Of a stretch of 64,000 nucleotides of DNA, positions 51,034 through 58,957 are shown one piece after another (positions within the stretch are counted from its first letter, which is position 1; each line of letters starts with the position of its first letter). Made by a program: the position numbers and the translations under genes. This stretch comes from Streptomyces fungicidicus. GTDB lineage: Bacteria; Actinomycetota; Actinomycetes; Streptomycetales; Streptomycetaceae. Location of the stretch: positions 1,984,001 through 2,048,000 of the forward strand of contig NZ_CP023407.1 of NCBI RefSeq assembly GCF_003665435.1, written 5' to 3'. The notes under the pieces are model-generated. The model ran no database searches, had not been told where the DNA came from, and saw only the letters and a program-made list of their open reading frames with translations.

Positions 51034-51608
51034 TCCCCTTCCAGCGAGTCGAGGAAGCCGAGCGCCACCCGCCAGGTGGCCTCGGCGGCCTCCTCGTCCC
51101 AGTCCGGGAGGTCGGGGTCGGTGTAGAGGTGACCGGCGCCGGCGTACCGGTACACCTCGACGTCGGCGCCGGCCCGGCCCATCTGCAGGTACCAGGCGCT
51201 GAGCCAGTCGTCGGTCTCGAACGCGTCCGGCTCGGCGACGTGCAGCTGCACCGGCAGTCCGTCCACCGAGGCGTTCGCCGCGATGTCCGACGTGCCGTGC
51301 AGGAGCAGCAGTCCGCGCGCCCTGCCGTCGCCCAGCGCGAGCGTCTGCGCCACGGAGGCGCCGAAGGAGAAACCGGCGTACACCAGTCCCCGCTCCGAGT
51401 AGGGCGCGGCGGCCAGCACGGCCCGCTTCAGCAGCTCGTCCTTGCCGGTGCCGTCCTTGTACGCCATGCCCTCCTCGACCGTGTCGAACGTGCGGCCCTC
51501 GAAGAGGTCGGGCGTCCAGACCTCGTGTCCGGCCGCGCGCAGCCGGTCCGCGGCCCGGTGCACCGCGGGCCTCAGGCCGTAGGTCGAGTGGAAGAGCATG
51601 ATGTTCAT
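51018..51608 (-). CDS. Dienelactone-hydrolase-like alpha/beta hydrolase
   Basis: 196 aa alpha/beta hydrolase close to dienelactone hydrolases. The nucleophile elbow is GFSFGASVA, with Ser where classic dienelactone hydrolase has Cys; the acid/His part is seen in VAEPDAF and [11 protein letters not shown]. Substrate unknown. I take the ATG at 51608 (MNIMLFH), which gives the usual start and is preceded by CACCAT with a 7-nt gap; ATG 51617 is the alternative. Its 3' end overlaps the metalloprotease gene by 16 nt in the convergent sense. Confidence 0.85.
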   Translation of the reverse strand: MNIMLFHSTYGLRPAVHRAADRLRAAGHEVWTPDLFEGRTFDTVEEGMAYKDGTGKDELLKRAVLAAAPYSERGLVYAGFSFGASVAQTLALGDGRARGLLLLHGTSDIAANASVDGLPVQLHVAEPDAFETDDWLSAWYLQMGRAGADVEVYRYAGAGHLYTDPDLPDWDEEAAEATWRVALGFLDSLEGDQPAR

Positions 51609-51715
51609 GCGGTCCATGGTGCCAGCCGGTGTGACGGCACCGGATCGCGGCACTACCCGGGATCGTGCGGAAGTCACATGTTCATGCGCCCCCGGAGCCG
51701 GTTAGGTTCGGTGGC

Positions 51716-52831
51716 ATGGATGACGTGCTCCGCCCATTGATCGTGGTCGGCGGCTCGGTCGTGCTCACGTTGACGCTCGGCTGGGTCACCGACCTGCTGC
51801 TCCGCAAGGCCGACGAACGCCACCACGAGACACCGCTGTGGGGGCTGCTGCGCCGTGCCCGGGTCCCGTACCAGCTGGTGCTGTGCGCGGCGCTGCTGAG
51901 AGGCTCGTACGACGAGGCGGAACTGCTGCAGGACCACAAGGTCGGTATCGGCAGGCTGCTGACGCTGGTGCTGATCGGGTCGGCCGCCTGGCTGGCGATC
52001 CGCATCGCGGCCGCGGTCGTCGAGGCCACGTACACCCGCTACGCCAGCGCCCATCGCGAGCGCGACCCCGCCCGGGTGCGCCGGGTGCGCACCCAGGTGA
52101 CGCTGATCCGGCGGGTGGTCACCGCGGTCGTCGGGGTGGTGGCGGTGGCCGCGATGCTGCTGACCTTCCCGGCGATGCGCGCGGCCGGCGCCTCGCTGCT
52201 GGCCTCGGCGGGCATCCTCGGCATCGTCGCCGGTGTGGCCGCCCAGTCCACGCTGGGCAACCTGTTCGCCGGACTGCAGATCGCCTTCGGCGACATGGTG
52301 CGCATCGGCGACACGGTGGTCGTGGACGGCGAGTGGGGCACGGTCGAGGAGATCACGCTGACCTTCCTGACCGTGCGCACCTGGGACGAGCGCCGGATCA
52401 CCATGCCCGTGTCGTACTTCACGTCCCAGCCGTTCGAGAACTGGTCGCGCGGGACGCCGCAGATGACGGGCACCGTGTTCTGGCACCTCGACCACTCGGC
52501 GCCGCTGGACGCGATGCGCGAGCGGCTCCGCGACATCCTCCGGGAGTGCCCGGCGTGGGACGGCCGTGCCTTCAACCTGACCGTGACGGACAGCACTCCG
52601 AGCACCATGGAGGTGCGTGCCCTGGTGACGGCGAGGGACGCGGACGACATCTGGACGGTGCGGGTCGCGGTCCGCGAGCAGATGCTCCGCTGGCTGGCCG
52701 CCGAGCACCCCTACGCCATGCCCCGGGTCAACGCCGCCGACGCGGTGCTGCCGCCCGGCCACCACGCTCGCCGCGCGCCGGACGGCATACCGGCGGCCCG
52801 CAGGGTGCACAACCACCCCAGGGAGCGCTGA
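51716..52831 (+). CDS. MscS-family mechanosensitive channel
   Basis: 371 aa membrane protein that opens under low osmolarity. Three to four membrane helices, the last being the Gly/Ala-packed pore helix ASLLASAGILGIVAGVAAQS, directly followed by the signature TLGNLFAGLQIAFGDMVRIGD and the beta domain VVVDGEWGTVEEITLTFLTV. The C-terminus is basic. The start has TAGGTT exactly 7 nt upstream and no ribosome site, indicating a leaderless mRNA. Confidence 0.9.
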   Translation: MDDVLRPLIVVGGSVVLTLTLGWVTDLLLRKADERHHETPLWGLLRRARVPYQLVLCAALLRGSYDEAELLQDHKVGIGRLLTLVLIGSAAWLAIRIAAAVVEATYTRYASAHRERDPARVRRVRTQVTLIRRVVTAVVGVVAVAAMLLTFPAMRAAGASLLASAGILGIVAGVAAQSTLGNLFAGLQIAFGDMVRIGDTVVVDGEWGTVEEITLTFLTVRTWDERRITMPVSYFTSQPFENWSRGTPQMTGTVFWHLDHSAPLDAMRERLRDILRECPAWDGRAFNLTVTDSTPSTMEVRALVTARDADDIWTVRVAVREQMLRWLAAEHPYAMPRVNAADAVLPPGHHARRAPDGIPAARRVHNHPRER

Positions 52832-52838
52832 GCGGGCC

Positions 52839-53579
52839 TCAGTGCCCGCGCTCGGCACCACCGTTGACCTGGATGATCTGCGAGGTGAGGTGTCCGGCGC
52901 CCGGGGAGGCGAGCCAGTGCAGGGTCGCGGCGACGTCGCCGGGCGTCCCGGCGCGCTTGTCGGACGTCTCGGCGACGAGCCGGGCCCGCCGCTCCTCGTC
53001 CATGCCGTCGCCGAAGAACCCGGTGTCCTCGATGTAGCCGGGGGCGACCACGTTCACGGTGATGCCGTGCGGCCCCAGTTCCCGTGCCAGGTCGTGCGCG
53101 TAGGGGTGCAGCGCCGCCTTGGCCGCCGCGTACGAGACGCGGCCGGAGCCCCGGTAGGCGGCGATGGAGCTGAGGAACAGCACCCGCCCGCCGGGCTCCG
53201 CGAGCCGTTCCCGCAGCGCCTCGGTGAGCAGTACGGCGGTCAGTGTGTTGAGCCGGAAGTTGACCGTCCAGTCACGGGCCACCGCGTCGAGCGGATCGTC
53301 GCCGCCGACCGGGGGTTCGAGGAGTCCGTTGCCGCCGGCGCAGTGGACCAGCACGTCCACGGCGCCGAACTCCCGGCCCACGAAACCGGCCACGCCGCGC
53401 ACCGCCTCCGGGTCGGCCAGGTCCGCGGCGTAGGTCAGGGCGCCCGGCACGTCCGCTCCCTCCAGGACGTCCCGGCGCCGCCCGATCAGCAGCACCTGGT
53501 CCCCGTCGGCGGCGAACGCCCGCGCGGTGGCCAGTCCGATCCCGGTGCCGCCTCCACTGATCACAACGTTGCGAGTCAT
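52839..53579 (-). CDS. Short-chain dehydrogenase/reductase
   Basis: 246 aa SDR. NAD(P)-binding SGGGTGIGLATA at the N-terminus, the second-strand RRRDVLEGADV suggesting NADPH preference, HCAGGNG, and the catalytic Ser and Tyr-x3-Lys (LFLSSIAAYRG, SYAAAKAAL). The C-terminal SQIIQVNGG is typical of SDRs related to FabG. Substrate unknown. The ATG at 53579 has TAAGGT 7 nt upstream and no ribosome site; 43 nt separate it from the antiporter stop on the same strand. Confidence 0.9.
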   Translation of the reverse strand: MTRNVVISGGGTGIGLATARAFAADGDQVLLIGRRRDVLEGADVPGALTYAADLADPEAVRGVAGFVGREFGAVDVLVHCAGGNGLLEPPVGGDDPLDAVARDWTVNFRLNTLTAVLLTEALRERLAEPGGRVLFLSSIAAYRGSGRVSYAAAKAALHPYAHDLARELGPHGITVNVVAPGYIEDTGFFGDGMDEERRARLVAETSDKRAGTPGDVAATLHWLASPGAGHLTSQIIQVNGGAERGH

Positions 53580-53622
53580 GGGAGCGACCTTACGGAACAC
53601 CGGGCCGCCCGGGCCGTGAAGC

Positions 53623-55209
53623 TCACCGCAGGCTGCGTACATCCAGGTGCCGCAGCACCCGGTCCACGACCTCCGGGTCCGCCCCCGCCTCGCTGCGCGC
53701 CGCCAGCACCTCGTGCCGCGCGGCGCTCAGCATCTCCCGCTGGATCCCGCGCACCCGCTTCAGCCGCCGCGCCCGCTGCCGGTGCGCCTCCCGCCGTTCG
53801 TCGTCGGCGAGGTCCGGGCTGATCCGCACCCCGATGTCGAAGGCGCTGCGCAGCATCTGCTCGGAGAGTTCCTCGGGCAGGTCCTCGACCTCCTCGATCT
53901 CCCGGAGCCTGCGCTTCGCCGCCCCGGCCGCCCGGACCGCGAGGTCGTGCTCGAACCGCTTCTCGCGGTCGGTGTCGGCCCGTACCCCGAGCCGTCCCAC
54001 CAGCCACGGCAGGCTCAGCCCCTGGACCAGCAGGGTCGCCATGATCACACCGAACGCGATGAAGATGATCTCGCTCCGCCCGGGGAAGTCGCCCCCGGAG
54101 TCGGTCTCCAGCGGAATCGCCAGCGCCAGTGCGACGGAGGCGACGCCGCGCATTCCGGACCACCACATCACCACGGTCTCGCGCCAGCTCACCGGGATCT
54201 CCTCGGCGGTGTCCCGCGCGGCGTGCAGCCGCTGCGTCAGCCAGGTCGCCGGCAGCAGCCACACGAGCCGGACCAGGACGACCACGCCGACGATCACCGC
54301 GGCCCAGGTGAGCAGTTCGCCCCAGTGTCCGGCCGCGGTCCGCACCGCGTTGTGCAGTTCGAGTCCGACCAGTCCGAACGCGACCCCGGTGACCAGGGTG
54401 TCGACGATGTCCCAGAAGGCGTGCCCGGCGAGCCGGGTCATCACGTCGTCGGCGTCGGTGGCGTACTCGACGAGGAACAGCGCGGTGGTGAGCACGGCGA
54501 GCACGCCCGAGCCGTGCAGTTCCTCGGCGAGCACGTAGGAGGCGTACGGCACGAGCAGGCTCAGCCCGATCTGCAGGGTGGCGTCGCCGAGCAGGTCCAT
54601 CAGCTTGTTGGCGCCCCAGCCCAGCGCGAGCCCGACCGCCACCGCCACCACGGCCGACAGCACCAGGTCGAGGCCGGCCGCCCAGACCGAGAAGGAACCG
54701 CTGACGGCGGCGGCGATCGCCACGTTGTAGAGCACGATCGCCGTGACGTCGTTGAACAGCCCTTCGCCCTCCAGGATCGACACCAGCCGGCGCGGCAGCC
54801 CCAGCTTCCCGGCGACGGCGGTCGCCGCGACCGGGTCGGGCGGTGCGACCAGCGCGCCGAGGGCCACGGCGGCGGCCAGCGGCAGCCCCGGCACGATCGC
54901 GTGGGCGACGGCGGCCACGCAGAGGGTGGTGACGAAGACCAGTGCCACCGCCAGCAGGAGGATCGGTCTGACGTTCGCGGCGAACTGGCGCCAGGAGGTC
55001 CGGCGTACGGCGGCGTAGAGCAGGGGCGGCAGCAGCAGCGGCAGGATCAGGTCCGGCGGGACGTCGATGTTCGGCACGAACTCCAGCAGCGCCAGGACGA
55101 TCCCGAGGACCGTCATCAGCACCGGCGCCGGCAGCCTCAGCCGCTCCCCGACCGGGACGCTCACCACTGCCCCGAGCAGCAGCGCGAACAGCAGGGTCAA
55201 CTGATTCAC
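53623..55209 (-). CDS. Na+/H+ antiporter, CPA1 family
   Basis: 528 aa with about 12 membrane helices and a ~130-residue charged cytosolic tail (REIEEVEDLPEELSEQ). Family motifs: APPDPVAATAV, EGLFNDVTAIVLY with the ion-binding Asp, and WSGMRGVASVALALAIP. It exchanges H+ for Na+ (or K+) for pH and salt balance. The GTG at 55209 has GGAG 9 nt upstream and gives the typical VNQLTLLFALLL start; an earlier in-frame start would add a Pro-rich stretch. Confidence 0.92.
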   Translation of the reverse strand: MNQLTLLFALLLGAVVSVPVGERLRLPAPVLMTVLGIVLALLEFVPNIDVPPDLILPLLLPPLLYAAVRRTSWRQFAANVRPILLLAVALVFVTTLCVAAVAHAIVPGLPLAAAVALGALVAPPDPVAATAVAGKLGLPRRLVSILEGEGLFNDVTAIVLYNVAIAAAVSGSFSVWAAGLDLVLSAVVAVAVGLALGWGANKLMDLLGDATLQIGLSLLVPYASYVLAEELHGSGVLAVLTTALFLVEYATDADDVMTRLAGHAFWDIVDTLVTGVAFGLVGLELHNAVRTAAGHWGELLTWAAVIVGVVVLVRLVWLLPATWLTQRLHAARDTAEEIPVSWRETVVMWWSGMRGVASVALALAIPLETDSGGDFPGRSEIIFIAFGVIMATLLVQGLSLPWLVGRLGVRADTDREKRFEHDLAVRAAGAAKRRLREIEEVEDLPEELSEQMLRSAFDIGVRISPDLADDERREAHRQRARRLKRVRGIQREMLSAARHEVLAARSEAGADPEVVDRVLRHLDVRSLR

Positions 55210-55297
55210 GGTCGGCACTCCGGGCGGATCGGCGAGCGGAAGGCGGACCTCCACCCTGCCACGCCGCCACCCTCACCCGGCTGTGCGCGGCCCCCGG

Positions 55298-55765
55298 CTA
55301 CAGAACGCGCCGCATGGCCCGGTGCGGCATCCCCGCGTCCGGGAACTCGGGTCCGTAGGCCTCGTAGCCCAGCCGCTCGTAGAAGCCGAGGGCGTGGGTC
55401 TGCGCGTGCAGGTCGACGGCGGTGAGCCCCTTCTCACGGGCCGCCTCCTCGACGGCCCGCACCAGCGCGGCGCCGACGCCGAGGCCCCGCGCCCGCCGGG
55501 TCACCGCGAGCCGTCCCAGCGAGCCGACCGCCGGGTCGCCGCCGTTCTTCGCCGCGGCGGCCGCGCCGTGCAGCAGCCGGCCGGTGCCGAGCGGTGTGCC
55601 GTCCTGCCCGACCGCCAGCACGTGCACGGCGCCGGCGTCGTAGGAGTCGTACTCGACGTCCTCGGGGACGCCCTGCTCGGCGACGAAGACCTCCTTGCGG
55701 ACCGCGAAGCACGCCTCCCGGTCGGCGGGTCCCTCCGCCACCCGGACCACGGGGGAGCCGCTCAC
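55298..55765 (-). CDS. GNAT-family N-acetyltransferase
   Basis: 155 aa. The acetyl-CoA loop is [20 protein letters not shown], after the strand [28 protein letters not shown] is the usual end. The N-terminal [21 protein letters not shown] matches the ElaA-like subgroup. Substrate unknown. The GTG overlaps the rluD-type stop by 4 nt (GTGA), tying it to the lspA-rluD transcript. Confidence 0.88.
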   Translation of the reverse strand: MSGSPVVRVAEGPADREACFAVRKEVFVAEQGVPEDVEYDSYDAGAVHVLAVGQDGTPLGTGRLLHGAAAAAKNGGDPAVGSLGRLAVTRRARGLGVGAALVRAVEEAAREKGLTAVDLHAQTHALGFYERLGYEAYGPEFPDAGMPHRAMRRVL

Positions 55766-56706
55766 GCGTAGGTCTCCTCGCGGACCTGGTCCAGGGCCTT
55801 CTGCAGGTCCTCCGGGTAGTCGCAGGAGAACTCCGCCCACTGCCCGTCGCCCGGGTGCTCGAAGCCCAGCCGTACGGCGTGCAGCCACTGGCGGGTGAGG
55901 TGGAGCCGCTTGGCGAGCGTCGGGTCGGCGCCGTAGGTCAGGTCGCCGACGCAGGGGTGCCGGTGGGCGGCCATGTGGACGCGGATCTGGTGGGTGCGGC
56001 CGGTCTCCAGCTTGACGTCCAGGAGGGAGGCGGCGCGGAAGGCCTCGATGAGGTCGTAGTGCGTGACGGACGGCTTGCCCTCGGCGGTGACCGCCCACTT
56101 GTAGTCGTGCTGCGGGTGCCGGCCGATGGGGGCGTCGATGGTGCCGCTGGTGGGGTCGGGGTGGCCCTGGACGAGCGTGTGGTAGCGCTTGTCGACCGTG
56201 CGCTCCTTGAACTGGCGCTTCAGCGACGTGTACGCGTACTCCGACTTGGCGACGACCATCAGGCCCGAGGTGCCGACGTCGAGGCGGTGCACGATGCCCT
56301 GGCGCTCGGCGGCGCCGGAGGTCGAGATGCGGTACCCCGCGGCGGCCAGCCCGCCGATCACGGTCGGGCCGGTCCAGCCCGGCGAGGGGTGGGCGGCGAC
56401 GCCGACGGGCTTGACGATCACGACCACGTCGTCGTCGTCGTGCACGATCTCCATGCCCTCGACCGGTTCGGCGACGATCCGCACCGGCGCGGGGGCGCCC
56501 GGCATCTCCACCTCGAGCCAGGCGCCGCCGCTGACCCGCTCGGACTTGCCGACCACCGACCCGTCGACCGTGACCTTCCCCGCGGCGGCGAGCTCGGCCG
56601 CCTTGGTGCGGGAGAAGCCGAACATGCGGGAGATGGCGGCGTCGACGCGCTCGCCCTCCAGGCCGTCGGGCACGGGCAGGGTACGGATCTCGGGAATCGT
56701 GCTCAC
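55762..56706 (-). CDS. RluD-type 23S rRNA pseudouridine synthase
   Basis: 314 aa. An N-terminal S4 RNA-binding domain ([26 protein letters not shown]) precedes the RluA/RluC/RluD catalytic domain; the catalytic Asp is in [16 protein letters not shown], and [14 protein letters not shown] is the second signature. It modifies uridines in large-subunit rRNA, though the precise site cannot be read from sequence. The GTG start lies 43 nt after the lspA stop, and the GNAT gene overlaps its end. Confidence 0.92.
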   Translation of the reverse strand: MSTIPEIRTLPVPDGLEGERVDAAISRMFGFSRTKAAELAAAGKVTVDGSVVGKSERVSGGAWLEVEMPGAPAPVRIVAEPVEGMEIVHDDDDVVVIVKPVGVAAHPSPGWTGPTVIGGLAAAGYRISTSGAAERQGIVHRLDVGTSGLMVVAKSEYAYTSLKRQFKERTVDKRYHTLVQGHPDPTSGTIDAPIGRHPQHDYKWAVTAEGKPSVTHYDLIEAFRAASLLDVKLETGRTHQIRVHMAAHRHPCVGDLTYGADPTLAKRLHLTRQWLHAVRLGFEHPGDGQWAEFSCDYPEDLQKALDQVREETYA

Positions 56707-56749
56707 CCGTCGAGTATGCCGGACGGGCCGGGCGGCGCCGTACGCGCGT

Positions 56750-57346
56750 TCAGTCCTTGTGGACGGTGCCGTCCGGGTCCAGGCCCCGGAACGACAGCAG
56801 CACGATCAGGATGCCGCCGCACACGATCGCCGAGTCCGCCAGGTTGAACACGGCGAAGTGCTTGGGCGCGATGAAGTCGACCACCGCGCCCTCGAAGACG
56901 CCCGGGGAGCGGAAGATCCGGTCGGTGAGGTTGCCCAGGGCGCCGCCGAGCAGCAGGCCCAGCGCGATCGCCCAGGGCAGGCTGTAGAGCTTGCGGGCGA
57001 GGCGGATGATCACGACGATCACGACCGCGGCGATCACCGTGAAGATCACGGTGAAGGCCTCGCCGAAGCCGAAGGCCGCGCCCGCGTTGCGGATCGCCTC
57101 GAAGCGCAGCCAGTCCCCGACGATCTCGATGGGCTCCTGGTGCTCCAGCTCGGCCACCACGATCATCTTGCTGATCAGATCGAGGGCGTACGCGATCACG
57201 GCGACGGCGAACAGCACGGCGATCCGCCGCTTGCCGCGGGGCCCACCGGCCTCCTCCGCCGTCGCCCCGGTGCCGGTCCGCTCCTGCTCCTCCCGGTCCG
57301 CGTCCGGGGTGTCCGGCGTACCGATGATGCGCTCCGCCTCTGCCAC
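56750..57346 (-). CDS. lspA: Lipoprotein signal peptidase (signal peptidase II)
   Basis: 198 aa inner-membrane aspartic protease that cuts prolipoproteins after Lgt has lipidated them. Four hydrophobic helices; the catalytic acids are D142 ([11 protein letters not shown]) and D171 (FNLADSAIV), with NAGAAFGFG as a further signature. The N-terminal 38 residues are a hydrophilic extension beyond the E. coli length. The GTG start has a GAGGGA site about 5 nt upstream. First gene of the lspA-rluD-GNAT run. Confidence 0.95.
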   Translation of the reverse strand: MAEAERIIGTPDTPDADREEQERTGTGATAEEAGGPRGKRRIAVLFAVAVIAYALDLISKMIVVAELEHQEPIEIVGDWLRFEAIRNAGAAFGFGEAFTVIFTVIAAVVIVVIIRLARKLYSLPWAIALGLLLGGALGNLTDRIFRSPGVFEGAVVDFIAPKHFAVFNLADSAIVCGGILIVLLSFRGLDPDGTVHKD

Positions 57347-57411
57347 GTGAGTCCCTCAACCTAGGTACCTGACTGAGCACGAGGGTACGGCACGCCCCGC
57401 GCGCCCGACGA

Positions 57412-58374
57412 TCAGTACCGCCGCTCCTGCTTCTGCTTGCACTCGACGCAGAGGGTGGCCCTCGGGAAGGCCTGCATCCGGGCCTTGCCGATGGGGTTGC
57501 CGCAGTTCTCGCAGAGGCCGTAGGTCCCCGCGTCGAGGCGCTGCAGGGCGCGTTCGGACTGGGTGAGCATCTCGCGTGCGTTGGCGGCGAGCGCCAGCTC
57601 GTGCTCGCGGGTGATGTTCTTGGTGCCGGTGTCGGCGTCGTCGTCGCCCGCGCCGTCGCCGGAGTCCCGCATCAGGCCGGCCAGCGACTGCTCGGAGGAG
57701 GTGATCTCCTCGCCCAGCCGCAGCACCTCCGACATCAGCTCGGCCCGTGCCTCCTCGACCTCTTCCGTGGTCCAGGGCTCCTCGCCCGGACGCACCGCGA
57801 GCTCGCCCGGCTCCGCCGCGCCGATCCGGGCCTTGGGTACGGCGTTCTTCGCCGCCGTGGCCGTGCCAGGGGTCTTCTTCGCACCCACCGTGGTCACTCC
57901 CGTCTGCGCCGCGGCGTCGGCCGCGTCCGCGTCATCGGCCGCGCTGCGCCCGGCCACATCCTGAGGGGCCCCACCGGCCCCGACCGCGCCGTCCCCCGCT
58001 TCCCCGGCCGCCCGGCCCGCCGCCTTTCCGGCGGACGCGCGCCCGGTGGCCGCCTTCCGTGCGGCAGCCTTCTTCGCGGGTGTCCTCTTCGTCGTGGTCT
58101 TCCTGGCCGGTGCCTTCCCCGGCGGCGTGGACGCGGGTGTCTCGTCGTGGGGCGCGGCCTCGCCGGCCGGCGCCGTCTTCCGCGTCCGCTTCGCCGCGGC
58201 CGGCTTCTTCACGGCCGGGTTCGCCGTCGTGGGGTCCGGGTCCGCCGGATGCCCGCCGGATGCCGCCCGCGTCGCCGCGCTCCGCGCGGATCCCTGCCCG
58301 GCGCCACCGGCGGAAGCCGTTCCGGGTGTGCCGGACCGCGCCGAGTGCTGTACGGCGGTCTTCTTCGCCACCAT
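57412..58374 (-). CDS. DksA/TraR-type zinc finger protein with histone-like N-terminus
   Basis: 320 aa. Residues 1-165 are low-complexity and rich in Lys, Ala, Pro, Thr, with histone H1-like repeats (KKPAAAKRTRK, KTTTKRTPAKKAAARKAATG). The C-terminal ~120 residues form a coiled-coil (EEVEEARAELMSEVLRLGEE, ALAANAREMLTQSERAL) ending in a zinc finger, CENCGNPIGKARM then LCVECKQKQ. DksA proteins enter the RNA polymerase secondary channel; the basic tail could bind DNA or RNA. The ATG has AAGGGG 8 nt upstream. It diverges from ileS. Confidence 0.85.
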   Translation of the reverse strand: MVAKKTAVQHSARSGTPGTASAGGAGQGSARSAATRAASGGHPADPDPTTANPAVKKPAAAKRTRKTAPAGEAAPHDETPASTPPGKAPARKTTTKRTPAKKAAARKAATGRASAGKAAGRAAGEAGDGAVGAGGAPQDVAGRSAADDADAADAAAQTGVTTVGAKKTPGTATAAKNAVPKARIGAAEPGELAVRPGEEPWTTEEVEEARAELMSEVLRLGEEITSSEQSLAGLMRDSGDGAGDDDADTGTKNITREHELALAANAREMLTQSERALQRLDAGTYGLCENCGNPIGKARMQAFPRATLCVECKQKQERRY

Positions 58375-58401
58375 GGCCGCGGCCCCTTCACATATTGAGA
58401 T

Positions 58402-58430
58402 CTTGTACGCGAATCGTGCTGGGACGATAA
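58402..58430 (-). promoter_or_regulatory. Possible promoter of the DksA-like gene
   Basis: On the minus strand, TTATCG (58425-58430), a 17-nt gap, then TACAAG (58402-58407), about 28 nt upstream of the ATG. The -10 is good; the -35 is only fair. Confidence 0.45.
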
Positions 58431-58646
58431 ATCGACTCGCGTCCCGCGGCAACGGGGCACACCGTCCGATTCCTCGCCCCGCGGACACCGCGCGGCGAAC
58501 CTGCCTGCGTTGTGCCCAGCTCCCCGCCGGGTATGCCACCGGGGCCGAGGTACCCGAACGCGAGTCCGCACAGGGGGCCATTCGGGTCATGTCCGGACAT
58601 AAAGGGGTCAACGGAAATCCGGTCGGCCGCCGTCCCCGCCGCGCCG

Positions 58647-58652
58647 TACACT
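58647..58652 (+). promoter_or_regulatory. Probable -10 of the ileS leader
   Basis: TACACT (58647-58652) matches the main-sigma -10 and lies directly upstream of the T-box leader, giving an expected start near 58659 and a leader of about 300 nt. No clear TTGACA-like -35 is seen. Confidence 0.5.
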
Positions 58653-58669
58653 GGGCGGAGCGAAAAGCG

Positions 58670-58957
58670 TGGATGGGGACGAGTAGCGGCGTACGCGGCC
58701 GAGAGCGACCCGGGGACGGTGTGAGCCCGGGGGCGAGCGCGACGTGAAGATCACCCCGGAGCCGCCGGAGGAAAGCCGCGGCAGCGGCGAGTAGAACCGG
58801 CATCGCGACCCCAATGAGGGGGCTCACCGGAGCACACGACGCACCGGGGGGCCAAGGAGGGTGGTACCGCGGGAGCGCGCCGAAGACGGCGCAGGGATCG
58901 ACACAGCTCTCGTCCCTCCGGACGGAAGGCAGCAAGTCCGCCGGAGGAAGCCCGCTG
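58670..58957 (+). promoter_or_regulatory. T-box riboswitch controlling ileS translation
   Basis: The leader has the conserved T-box sequence AAGGAGGGTGGTACCGCGG (58854-58872), in which TGGT (58862-58865) would pair with the free ACCA end of uncharged tRNA-Ile. Upstream, a stem I region has AGTA and AGAG bulge-like stretches and, at 58750-58752, ATC as the likely specifier codon (GTGAAGATCACCCCGGAGC). Downstream, CCTCCGGACGGA (58915-58926) can pair with TCCGCCGGAGG (58937-58947), which contains the ribosome site; the same CCCTCC (58914-58919) can instead pair with GGAGGG in the T-box. This is a translational rather than terminator-type switch. No T-run follows the hairpin. Confidence 0.88.
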
